This document shows, one piece after another, positions 1 through 11,631 of a DNA stretch of 64,000 nucleotides (the stretch's first letter is position 1; each line of letters begins with the position of its first letter). Both the position numbers and the translations under genes were made by a program. The notes under the pieces were generated by a model, which made no database searches, was not told the origin of the DNA, and saw only the letters and a list, made by a program, of their open reading frames with translations. The stretch is from positions 372,001 to 436,000 of the forward strand of contig JAQFWX010000037.1 of the NCBI GenBank assembly GCA_027605045.1, in the 5' to 3' direction. The DNA comes from Phallus indusiatus (lineage: Eukaryota > Basidiomycota > Agaricomycetes > Phallales > Phallaceae).

Positions 1-619
1 CCACCTCGGAAAACAAAAAAACAACGGCGGAAAGCAGCGCGGTTACTTGCAGAGGTCAGTCGATTCTTTCTTTGTCCTCCGTTTATCACTCTCTGATACA
101 ACTCAAAGAGACGTGCTTTACAAGAAGAACGACGGAAGCGACGATTATACGCTGCTATACCATCAGCCAAATCTGTACGAACTGGGATAAATAAGTCATT
201 ACGTTCTCGTCGCGAGGCTTTGGATACCCGGCGGGCGATGCGGATCTACCGCCTAAGACGACTAGGTCTCGCTGGACAAAAACTTGGAAAGTTCCGAGTG
301 AAGGAGAATCCAATTGATGTCCAGTTGAATGAGGAGTTAAGTGAAAATTTGCGAAGGCTAAAAGTATGGACACCTATACTCCAAATTCTTTTGGGAAACT
401 TATATGTTTTTTGTTTAAAGCCTGAAGGGAACCTCTTGCGAGATCGTTTCATTAGCTTTCAACATCGTGCTATGCTCGAGCCCCGAGTCCCTGTTTTGTG
501 CGTTTTTTCCTGTTTCCGTCTTGTGCTATACTCAAATTTCTCTTAGACCCAAGAAGAGACGAACCAAAATTAAGGAATACGAGAAACACGCTTGGAAGAA
601 ATTTGATAGAGATCAATAG
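1..619 (+). CDS. NOP53: NOP53 ribosome biogenesis factor, 3' part (partial)
   Basis: C-terminal end of the nucleolar Nop53/GLTSCR2 family; the 5' part lies outside the window. Exons read as <1-54, 109-363, 421-497 and 549-619, with GT..AG introns between them. The spliced protein has a basic K/R-rich stretch, then PEGNLLRDRFISFQHRAML, then EPRVPVLPKKRRTK and a C-terminal EYEKHAWKKF. This is the conserved end of the family. Nop53 is known to act in 60S subunit maturation, where it recruits the Mtr4-exosome for 5.8S/ITS2 processing. The gene is convergent with the palmitoyltransferase downstream. Confidence 0.9.
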
Positions 620-967
620 ATTCAGCGCGGTCCATGTTTCAGGTCGCTTGATGTATACCAATCTTTTTTACCCAGTAGTAAACTGTTCCTTCAATCCCTT
701 TCAAAAGTAGTTGTGAAAGCCATCGCATGTGCGTCACAGTATAGAGGTACGAAGGTTAGGATCATTAATTGCACAAAAAATAAATTATTCCTCGTCTGTG
801 TATTCCTCATTCTCCCTGATTCCGTGATGCCGTTCCATCCCTTCCCGCTTTGCCCAACCGATACCGTCAGTGTAAGGTGGTACACGGAGGGGTAATAATA
901 ATGTATATATAGGGCTGAAACGCTCGGTCATTCCGTTTGAAGTAGGGCAAGTAATATACAATGCTTA
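620..967. other. convergent intergenic spacer
   Basis: 3'-to-3' spacer between NOP53 and the DHHC gene. I see no further gene; it should hold both 3' UTRs. Confidence 0.6.
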
Positions 968-2280
968 CTATCGTCCGGGCCCGATATTGAAAAAAAGCGC
1001 AAGATTTTTCCGATACCTGACATAATATGAGAATATGAATTGTAGCGACAGTGGAATCGATATACCCAAGATCGAATGCATTTACAAAAACCTGGGAAAT
1101 ATCCTAAGATGAAATATCCCGTTTTTATTGATATGATACGTACTTCTCCCCGAGCTTTAGCGACACTCCGGTAAGCTTCAAAATCATGCCCTTCTACGGA
1201 GGTTTCTCCTTTAGCGACGCTCCAGATATGCCAACCGCACATAATTATGAGAGCAAGGCATATCACAGCCGATAAAATGAATAGAAGCATGAAAGCAGAC
1301 GTTGGTGTCCGATACGGCCACTATGTACGGAAGATAAGCTTTTTTGCGAACAATGGGGGAAAGACGTTACTGACTGGTTCGAAGAATCGCGTAGCTTTTA
1401 AGAAAAAGGGTAATCCAAGAACGACGAAGCATAATGAACATATGATTAAATAAGACCTATCTCTTTTTGTTAAAACAGAAACTGTGTGCTGTTTTTATAA
1501 CATACATAAATAAAACGAAATGTCGTTCGTTGTGTAAACCAACGCATTGGTTGATCCCTAGAAGAACTCAGCTCGCAACCTGGAAGTTCACAAAACGGAA
1601 CAGCAAACCGAACACTTGAAAGGAGGAAGAACAGATTAGAAAAAGGTAATGACAAAAAAGGTAATCATACGAACTGGACAGTGGTGATCGTATTTCAAAA
1701 CGCATCTTTTGCAAATTTTACAATGATGCGCCCTCTTGAGGAGGAGACGAAGTCAATTATAGTCCGACAAGAAGGAAAGACATTAACCTCTGGACGTGGT
1801 AATCCGCACCTTCTGCACTTGTTGTATTTCGGAGGAGATAGTTCGTCGTAAAGTTGGATATCTGCACTTGCGCTCGGTTTCTTTGCCCATGTCCATCCAA
1901 CGGGCCGACTCAAAGTTGTCGGTTCATCTGCAAATCCTGGTGGGGTTGTCAAAACGAAGTAGTAGTGGGCGAACAGATTAATAATTAATAAGATGCAGGG
2001 TGGTATAGTAATTAGAGGATAGGAAAGCGTCGGCGCCATGATTTCAACTGCACTAGGTCAGTTTCTACAGCACTAGACAAATAGTTGAAAACGTACAGAA
2101 TATTACGACGCCTGTTAGAATGAGAAGCCATGCTGACGCAACGAAAAGCGGACCAGCTGCTCCCGTTACCCGATCGGCGAGTCGCTCTAGTGATTTAAAG
2201 CATTGGAAAACTATTCGAGGGAAACACGACATAAAGAGATGTGATAGTGGGGTTACAGAATATTGTATAACTGCCTCCAC
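968..2280 (-). CDS. DHHC-type palmitoyltransferase
   Basis: Multi-exon S-acyltransferase of the endomembrane system. The start at 2280 begins [14 protein letters not shown] and leads into TM1 ([17 protein letters not shown]) and TM2 ([20 protein letters not shown]). The cysteine-rich domain follows as [33 protein letters not shown] and [17 protein letters not shown], so the DHHC catalytic tetrad is present. Two more TM segments follow (one is [20 protein letters not shown]), then a TTxE-like ETSVEG. The end [20 protein letters not shown] is typical of the family and requires a last intron of about 48 nt before the TAG at 968-970. Odd point: the Trp after CysPro is not encoded; the best splice choice reads CP-VR-INQ. 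Substrates cannot be inferred; a Pfa-type enzyme is likely. Confidence 0.85.
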
Positions 2281-2742
2281 ACTGCGGCCCCGCCAAGCTT
2301 AGAGAGAGTTTGATTGGATCAAGTACGTCAGCCTGCTTAGTCATTCATTCTGTTAGACCCGGAGCTGGTCCGGAAAGCATCTCGGAAAGCGCCACATACG
2401 ACACACATAATTTCCTCACCACAGCCCGAAAAGCGAGTAAATAAGATCTTGAACGTGCGATTTCTCGTCGTACCTGTACCTGAATCGTCTCCACAATTAC
2501 TTAGTACTGACAACGACGCGGATGACATCATGAAAATTGAACTCCACTGAACGCACATCATTGAGCAGACGAGATGATGTTCTTAAGACTGTACATGTGA
2601 TTTTTATTTATACAATGAGCTCATAATGCTCTTCTCGCCCTGATAAATTGGACCTGGAGACTTGAGCGCTTCGCCTACGTAACGTTACCAGGTCGGTCAT
2701 TCTGCTCAAGTATCATCGAGCACGCATTCGATACACCTTACA
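2281..2742. promoter_or_regulatory. divergent promoter region
   Basis: About 460 bp between the divergent DHHC and phospholipase D starts. Only short non-conserved ORFs occur. No clear TATA element was identified. Confidence 0.4.
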
Positions 2743-5700
2743 ATGGGCAACGAGGGCATCGAAGGCATCGAGCAAGCCCTCGACGCGCTCACGAACAAAC
2801 ACAATGAGGCTCGTCGACCCGCCCTCTCCTGTGACACCGCCAACAAGACCAAAACAAATTCCAGCCAGAGCGGAATGAGGGTTCGCAGTCCCTCGAGTCC
2901 GTCAGGTAGAACAGGCGTGCCGCGTTCTTTGGACTACATGTCACCGCTTGTTCACAATTCTAGCAAAAATCCTTTTGAATACACGTTAGCCAAGGGCATC
3001 AAACCCGATGAAGAAGCTCCCCCAGATCCGTATCGTCGCCGATTTCATAGCGCTGACACAGACTTCAGAAGCGCTTTAGACTATGATAATCCAGGACAAC
3101 GAGAGAAAGAAAGGGAAGCTTTTGAGAAGATAAAACGCGCTAAACGTCACGAAACATGGTCAGACCGAGATAACTGGAATCCAATGAAATGGCTCGCAAA
3201 CGTGGAAGATCGTACTCCAAGCATTCTTCACGAGGAGCCCAAGGCTTCAGGCACAGAACTAGAACATAGTCGTTCTGCTTCACCACCACCGCCTCCTCCT
3301 CCTCCGAAACTGGTATTATCTCGAAGTTTGTCTCAACCCCAATCGCCAAAAGCACAACGTGGTCAGGCTGCCGGCTGGGTAAAGCTCCGGTCCTTCTTTC
3401 CACACATAGGGGGCTCCGCGCAAGCAACTCAGCAAAACACAGCTTCTTCCGTTGCCGGGAAATCAGTTAATATTACTGATGAGTTAATTACCGGAGGTCT
3501 CTCGGGTTTAATGCTGCGAATGTGGTTTGAGCGCGACGAGCACGGCACCCGTCGGATTCCCGTTTTATTACATCGTCTCCGGATTCGTGTAAGCGATAGT
3601 TTGCACCCTCTCCAAAGCACCAAAACTGTGTTTCGTATTGAGGTAACGATCTTATTTCATCTCGTGCAATGTTTCCTCTGACTTGTTATGTAGTGCGAAT
3701 ATGCCAATGATGCTGCCAAATGGGTCATATACCGACAATTGCGAGACTTAATCTCCCTCCATACTCACTATCGTTTCTCTAACGCCTACAACCGTAATAT
3801 TGATGCCCTACCAGAATTTCCTATGACAAGTTCGTAAATGGCTTGTGATATTTAGATTCATTTACTAATAGATGGTCTTTCTAGGCATACCATATCTCAA
3901 TATTTTGAAAAAGCAAAGCCGAGAGAAGGGTTATGCTGACCCCGGAAGACGAGAGTTTGCTCGTCTCCAGCGTGAGGCCGTAGAAAATTACCTAGTGGGT
4001 CTCATTCGTGCTGTGGTAAGATCATGTGTTTCAGAAGTATTTTGTCTACTGATTGACAGCTTGAATCAGATGTTCCATCCTACTTCAAATCGTCTGTCTC
4101 GGTTCTTCGAACTATCTGCCTTGTTCATTCAACAGGCTCAAAGTGGTGGATATCAATCAAAAGCAGGATTATTATCTATCGAAGGAGCATCGAAAACGAA
4201 AGGTGCTTTTGGTAGAAAAGGTCTGAATTGGTTGGAAAAGAAACAGACTCGCTGGTGTGCCGTACGGGAGAGCTACCTTGTTGTATCCACTGATCCAGGA
4301 GAGGCACGTCAAAGAGATTATCACCACTTATGTCACTGGTATTGACTTGCATACTTTTAGACTGATATATTTGAGGTTTTTCTTCTTGACTCGGACTTCA
4401 AAATCGAACGTCCTGTTCGTGTATATCGCCAAGGTTTTCATCTCCTACAAGGTCGCCATGCTACCGAAACCCTTGACTTCGACGATTCTGCAAGCATTCG
4501 AAACGAAGACCAACAGGCAAATGGTAGAGCCTCGACAAGTACATTCGGCAAATGGACTCTTTCTAGCGTGTTTACTCACAAAAAAACCAACTCCACCAAT
4601 TCAACGCGTCGTGGTCGGTTTTCTTTCCAGTCTGATAATAGTTCTAGCGATTCGGACGACGATCAACCTGTTCAAAGGCGGGGCACCCCTTTGGTTGATC
4701 CTTCTACCAATGCGGATCCGCTTCGAGAGCCATTGAGCGATGACGAAACGGACTTGAGACCAAATCCTAATCCCGAAGCCATTGAGCGAGAAATCCAAGC
4801 CAAAAAGCGCAAGCGCCGGAAGGACGTGTCAAAACATACGTTTTTCATAGAGAACTCTCAGATGAGGTTGAAACTGTACGCCCGGAATGCCGTATGTGCC
4901 CTTATCGTTGGCATATAGCATACAAATACTTAACCCTAGTGACGTTATTAGCGACAAATGCAACAATGGATCACATCGCTAGAGCGCATCGCAGCTACCT
5001 CTCATTGGACTAACCAAAATCGGTTTGGCAGCTATGCACCGATCCGTTTGAACGTTGCAGCCCAGTGGCTGGTCGATGGGGTTAGTTCCACACCCATCCA
5101 AGTTATGATACTCATTCTTTCAAATAGCGAGATTATTTCTGGAACCTATCGCGTGCGATTACACTAGCGAAGAAAACAATATATATTCATGACTGGTGGC
5201 TTTCACCAGGTAATCTTAGTTGTTTTCCCAAACCCTCCGTTGGTACTCACCACATGCTAGAATTACTTCTCCGTCGTCCAAATAAATCGAAATATCGATT
5301 GGATCATCTTTTGGAACGTAAAGCCAAAGAGGGTGTCAAAATATTTGTTATTGTCTAGTATGGTTTTTATGGCCTTTTATTACACCAATTCAATGGGCTA
5401 ACTTGTATATCAAGCAATGAGGTCTCTAGCAGGACTACTCCAACAAATAGCAAGTAAGTGTTAACCTTCCATTGCTCCCTAACTTGCTAACACCCGCCAG
5501 TTATACCAAACAGCGGTTAGCCGGTCTTCATGAAAATATCTTTATACAAAGGTCTCCATCGCATTTCCAAACGGGCACTTATTATTGGGCACATGTAAAA
5601 ACTTTACTCCCGCTCAGGACCGATTGAGAAAACTAACTTGTTTTAGCATGAAAAATTATGCGTCATAGATGAAGTAGTTGCTTTCATGGGTGGTTTGGAT

Positions 5701-8700
5701 CTATGTTTTGGAAGATGGGATACCCCTCAGCATGTTCTTATTGACGACGGAGATATGACAGGGGGAACACCGGGAGAGTATATTTGGCCTGGTAGGATGC
5801 TTGTTCCTTCATGTCGTTTCGCAATTGCTCATGGGCCCGGCATAGGCAAGGATTATAGCAATGAACGTGTTGTCGAGTTCCATACACTCAATAGGCCTCA
5901 TGAGGATATGTACGACAGAACAAAAGTTCCTCGAATGCCCTGGTGAGAAATAGAGATAGCTGTCCTTGGATTAAATCTAAGTCCAACTTCTTATAGGCAT
6001 GACGTTGGCCTTCAGATGGTTGGTGCTCCAAGCCGAGACTTGGCACGGCATTTTGTTCAAAGGTAATATAAAAAGGCTTGTCTATTTTAGTCCGCTGCTA
6101 ATTTTACTGCCAAGATGGAACTTTCTCTTGCGAAACAAGGTTAGTCAACGCAATTCTCGAACATGTTCACTAGGTTTCTTACATTCATCCATAGAATCAT
6201 TCTCGCGCAATGCCGTTTCTCCTTCCTCCACCAGAATTCAAAGCCATGGAATTGACTGAAAACGGTCTAACCGGAACGTGCGAGCTACAAATTTGTCGCT
6301 CTGCTGGCCCTTGGTCTCTCGGAACACCCGCTAGAATTGAACATTCTATTCAAAATGCGTATCTTAAAGGTAGGAACCTCTACTATCTTATGTTTGCAAT
6401 CCATAACAAAATTTATCTAGCAATTCAACTATCTGAACATTTTGTATATATCGAAAATCAATTCTTCATCACATCGTACGTTTCCTTTTCGTGTCCTGTT
6501 TAGACAACAATCTCTCATCATGAAACAAAGGACGGTTGTCAACGATGTACGCATTGAGAATAGAATTGGCGATGCTCTCGTCCATCGAATCATTCGCGCT
6601 CATCGCGAAGGAACTAAATGGAAAGCGATCATTGTTATACCTTTATTACCAGGATTTCCATCTCCAATTGATCAAGGAGAAGCTAGTTCTGTTCGTTCTT
6701 TCATCTGCCTCTACTTCTAACCTCTAATTATTCTCACTGTTTTAGATACGGATAATTCTAGAATGCCAAAACCGAACAATTGGTCGTGGTCCTAACTCAA
6801 TTTTTGCGAGATTGAGAAAGGAAAATATTGATGTATGTCCAGATCCTTCTGATGCGACACAAGGTTTATTCCGATTCTTCACAGCCGGATGATTACATTA
6901 CATTCTTTTCTCTACGTGGGTGGGGTAAGCTCAAAGGTGACGTTTTGACCACTGAGCAGGTATGAGAGCGATATTTGCATTTATAGTGGTCTCGAATACT
7001 GACAACTACGAAGGTTTATATCCACGGCAAGGTTAGTATTCCTTTTGATACCCGACCGATTCAATTGAAACCAGGAATAGATTATGATTGTGGACGACCG
7101 ATTAGCTATTATTGGTTCCGCAAACATCAATGAAAGATCGCAACGAGGTGACCGAGACTCGGAGCTTGCCAGTATCATCCGAGACACCGATATGATTGAC
7201 GGGTTTGTTATAGCTGTCTATTGGCTTTTTCATTACTCATGGCAATCTTAGAAAAATGGACGGAAAGCCTTTCAAAGTCGGTCGATTCGCTCATACCTTG
7301 CGAGTCAGGCTTATGCGCGAACATCTGGGAGTGGACGTCGATAGTTTATATGAGGAGGAAGTGGAAGCTTCTTCTCCAGTAGATCCCGCATCGGATAGTG
7401 AGATGTGGGATCCTAACAATGAGCAAGACGCCGGGACTACGCAGCCTGACGTTACGCATGTTGGCAAGACCTCAGATGGTAAACCTATTGGGACTATGTT
7501 TTCTGATTTCAAAGACGCGGCTACTCAAGGTAAGAAAGGCGTTTTCTTATGTACCAAGACTGTTGTTTATCATCAACGTTCAATAGCTATTCATGGTTCC
7601 GCCGATGCAACCTCCAAAGACGCAGGAATCGCGCTACGGAGGGCCGGAATTAAGCCTAGCAATATCGATAGTACCGCAGACGATAAAGCACTAGAAGAAG
7701 AGCGTCAAGGTTATGATAGAGAAGGAAATAAAGTACCGAACTTTGCGACATCTCTGGTTCCAACTCTGGAAGAGAAGACTGTAATGGAGCATCGACCTCC
7801 GGAAAACCAAGCAAATGACAAACCTATCTTGGATCAAATTGATGAAAACACTGGGTCGAATGGCAATGCTACTCCTACTGACCGAGAACCCCCTGAAGCT
7901 CGGGTTCACGACGGATCGGGTGAATTATACGGTGCACCAGCTGATGCCTCTAGAAATCCTCAAACTGATGATCAGCCACCGCATGCCAGACAGGGCAAAG
8001 ACGATTCTAGTGAACAGGAAAAAAGCGCTGTTCGCGGACGGTCGATCTTAAGGCATCATCTTTCTGCACGGATCGGAACAAAGCCTTGGACTGTACCGGT
8101 TCCCGCACCCAAGATCGATCCCCATGGCTTTGAGGACCCTATTGCAGATGAATTTTTCAAAAATGTGTGGGTGGCTGCTGCCGTACATAACGTAAGGATG
8201 TTATTTTCAGATTGTAAATCCTAACTGATCATTCTGGGTTCAGACTGAGATATATCGCAAAGTATTCCATGCTATTCCGGACGATTTGGTTACAACATGG
8301 AAGCAATATAGAGAATTCATTCAGCATCACGATCGATTGCAGAAACCGGTACGTCCGACACATGATTGTCCATCTCATATACTCTTCCTCTGATAACCCA
8401 TTATAGGTAAAAGGAAAAGAAACGTCCAATTGTGGAACGTCGGAGAATGTTGCACAATTGCCGTCAGAAATGCAGTATCATTCTCTAGCACCTTCGGATC
8501 CGGCTGCCGAAAGTGAAAGGAACAGCCAAGATAATGGTGGCACGTCTAGGACTCCTTCAGTAGCAGGATTGGATGGATCGGAACCTCGACGTCGTTCGAG
8601 GCCTGACGAGCCGTTTGAACAATGGGAACGAGATGAAATGGAAGCTTCGTTGAATCAGATTCGTGGCCACCTAGGTACAGAATGTTGCGCTGAGTTGCTG

Positions 8701-8877
8701 ATTATTCTCTATACTGACCGGAATGTTAGTTGTATACCCTACCCGGTTCCTAGAAGGCGAAGACGTTGTAAATAATTTCCTTTTCCCGTCTGATAGGTTT
8801 GGACTTTCTTCTGTCTGCTGGAGTTTATGTGCTGATTCGTCTATAATAGGCTTCTCCCTTTACCTGTTTATGTTTAG
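2743..8877 (+). CDS. phospholipase D1 (PX-PH-HKD)
   Basis: Large PLD1/Spo14-type enzyme that hydrolyses phosphatidylcholine to phosphatidic acid at membranes. A disordered N-terminus with a proline run leads into a PX domain spanning about 3.5-4.0 kb ([19 protein letters not shown], then [19 protein letters not shown]). A PH domain follows near 4.16-4.9 kb ([24 protein letters not shown]). HKD motif 1 is [16 protein letters not shown] near 5.65 kb. HKD motif 2 is [19 protein letters not shown] near 7.0-7.1 kb, split by an intron. Both HxKxxxxD motifs are intact, so the enzyme should be active. [11 protein letters not shown] and [10 protein letters not shown] are also family blocks. A disordered linker covers 7.3-8.2 kb. 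The end was placed after a last intron giving [12 protein letters not shown] and TAG at 8875-8877; without splicing the frame would run to 8956 with an atypical hydrophobic tail. Confidence 0.9.
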
Positions 8878-8990
8878 TTTTCTCGCATTTTACGGATATT
8901 TTTACTTTACATTACAGAAAACATTTACCGTGCAAATGATTAATTTGGACTTTTAAACAGTCAATTGTTTAATTTATTTATACATTTTTC

Positions 8991-10826
8991 TTATTCGTCA
9001 ATTTGTTTACAAATCCAACCGTCTGGACTAGGCAATAAAGTCACCTTACCCCCTTTAATGTTCCTCCTCTCTTCGGTCTTAAATCGTGCAATAATTAATT
9101 CTAGGATATCTTCCACACAAATGCCAACGTCCGCGCCGAGTATATCCGCTTCACCTACATAGCTTAAGTCGCCGGAGTTGAGTCCGGAAAGAGCAACGAA
9201 ACGGTTGTATATAACCAGTTCTGATTCTGCATCAACTTTCTTCTTAGTCGCGCTTGTTAGCGACAGTTTCATTTTCAAATTCTTTTCAACGTCCTCACGG
9301 ACCCAATGCTCCAGTCTCCCACGAATCTTTTGGTTCTCCCTCAGTGGGTATGGTCTCGAGATGGATGACTGCAATTTCATAGGGTGAGTTGATTGAGAAC
9401 GTAATAAACGTGGGTATTCTTCTGGCAGAAGAAGAACCATCCTGCGAACGGGAAGAACGGTCTTCTTTATGCTAAACCAAAACGCGTCATTTGTAAGGGT
9501 AGGAACAGCGATAAGCACTGTCTGAGGGCGTCGAATTGTATTGGAATCCAGATCAAGATCGGGTATATCATTTTGGCTTCCTGAGTGTGGCAGTGACATT
9601 GGTGAACCTAATGAGTCATCGTCATCATCGTAGTCTGACCAGCGTCTCCCGATAACCGCTGGTTCTCTGAAAGGATCGCTCTTGACAGGCGGGGGAGGCG
9701 GTGTCTCCTCTGGGGGTGGCGTCTGGGGAGGTGATGGGGGAACTTCGATGCGCCGCGCGACCCAGTCTAGTTGCTTGACGTTTGGGGAATTACCAATGTC
9801 GAATACAAATTGCTCTAGCCTGAATTGCTCCGTCATTATTTTTTTAATGCCACCGAAATGGAAAATCAAAGATATCGGCTGAACACACACCTGGTTGTAT
9901 CGTTTCGGAATAAGCCGTAGCATCGACGAAGGGCCACACACGTGTCCCGCAATGCTATACAGGAGAGCTTGTCACCCGTACTCATGCAGTATGTCATGAC
10001 CGGGTACCAGACTAGGATGGCGAGGGAGGTGAGAGAGTCGGTATAGCCATTTGAGGCGCAGTTCTTGGCAGGTTCAAAAAAGTTTAAAAAGGTGGGCTTG
10101 TCACTTTCATCAGGCTCATCAATGGAATTAGCTGCTTTGGCAGCGAGAAGAATCCTGTTGATAGGAACGAATGACGCTGTGCCCATTGCGACGGACCACG
10201 AGGTTTTATTGAGCCCTAAGGGAAAGATTCGACGAGCGTGGTTGATTCGATGCGGGTAGATATCGCGGCTCATTGATTGTCTAAGATTAGAGAATGCGAC
10301 CATGAAACTAGACAGGGAGCATGTAGGCGACGAGAATTAAAGCTTGATAATTCTGGAATTTTGACACACCTTTGCGATGGATGAGCCAGCATCTTGCCTT
10401 TCATGTTCAGCATCTGAAAATCGTAAGATTTCATCGCGTTGTCGTTAAACTGATCAATCTAGCGGGGGCGATACGATTAAGGACATGTGTATGTGTGAGG
10501 GAGACAGTCAAAAAAAGCATACAATTCGTGCATCGATCTCATCTTTGAGACGTGTAGTTCTTTTCAGTGCCTCCTCCTTCCCATTATCATTATTAATTTT
10601 CTTTGCGAGCTGAGAAGATTCAAAAGAGGAGGTATGTCAGCTGGGTTGGGTTGCTAGAAGGAACGCACAACTGGACATCGTGCTGGAGGATGAACAAAAA
10701 TACCTTTTTCTTCTGTGCTGCTTTCTTTTTCTTTTGACTTTTGGATAGTTTACTTGAGAGCTCCGCTTTCTCAACTATCGCAATCATTAGGTTTCGTAAA
10801 AAAAAACCACGCAATCGCTCGGCCAC
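8991..10826 (-). CDS. conserved-looking protein of unknown function
   Basis: Not recognised. The start at 10826 reads MAERLRGFFLRNLMIAIVEK followed by a lysine-rich stretch. Later exons give a probable coiled coil (EEALKRTTRLKDEIDARI) and DNAMKSYDFQMLNMKGKMLA. A block at 9.9-10.3 kb includes GLNKTSWSVAMGTASFVPIN. The last long exon (about 8991-9850) has a proline-rich stretch (PPSPPQTPPPEETPPPPP), an acidic SDYDDDDDSLGSP patch, and an ordered C-terminal part ending LPSPDGWICKQIDE. Introns have GT..AG ends, which supports a single gene, but the middle exon boundaries near 9.85-9.95 kb are uncertain. FRLEQFVFDI recalls HORMA proteins, but the rest does not fit. Confidence 0.5.
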
Positions 10827-11631
10827 GCAGGTCGTGAAGTGATAATTGATCAGAGGTGTTTATATAATATAGGCCATATTCCCGGTCACGCGGCGAAGCT
10901 GAGAGCTTTTGACCTACGGCCAAGTCCGAATTCACTAACCAAAACTCGCTCCGGATTCACCGTGACCTTGTATTAGCTCAAAACTGTTAAAGCCCGTGGG
11001 GCCATTAATACATAACTTCGCTTTCAGATAGTTCCATAAATTCGCTGGAGAACGGCGTAAATATTCTCCAAGGTTTGTGTATTTAATATATATCACTGTG
11101 GATCATGGTCGAGATCCGACCATTTTCAAATTCAAGTGCTTATTGTGATAATAATTATTACTTCATACAGTACGATAGTAAAATCGATCCATTCTGCCTG
11201 GGTAAAATACAATGCGAACACGTTCTTGTACCTCGGTCCGAAACGCAAGAAGATTAATTCTTTGAATTCGATCGGTAGTCGATATTGGCTTCTCAGTATC
11301 GTGGACTTGCGGAGATGAATGTTACTCCAAAAATAAGACCATAGGATTTAGAAATACCTATACGCATCATAGCAGGTACAGTGTGGTGCCACTGGGGTAA
11401 ACAGGGACTCGCCCAAGCGTCTCGCCGCTCCTGCGTGCGGAACACGGTGCAAATTAGGCTCCGCTCAAATGCACGTGACTGTCGTAATAATTTACTCTAT
11501 CCCAAAAACTTTCCCGAATCCACACCCAAAAAAAGACTCCAAGCTTTTACTTGAACTGACCACTTTGCTCAAGGTCATAGTCCAGCGATACAGTCGTTCA
11601 AGTGAAACTGATATCTTTTTCGATCCGCTCA
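10827..11631. promoter_or_regulatory. divergent intergenic region
   Basis: About 800 bp between divergent starts. No ORF of substance was seen. TATATAATATAGG lies just upstream of the minus-strand gene at about 10859-10873. Confidence 0.4.

Noticed and set aside
9700..9850. HORMA/Rev7-like FRLEQFVFDI
   Set aside because: The flanking sequence lacks the rest of the HORMA fold signatures, and the spacing to the preceding block is wrong.
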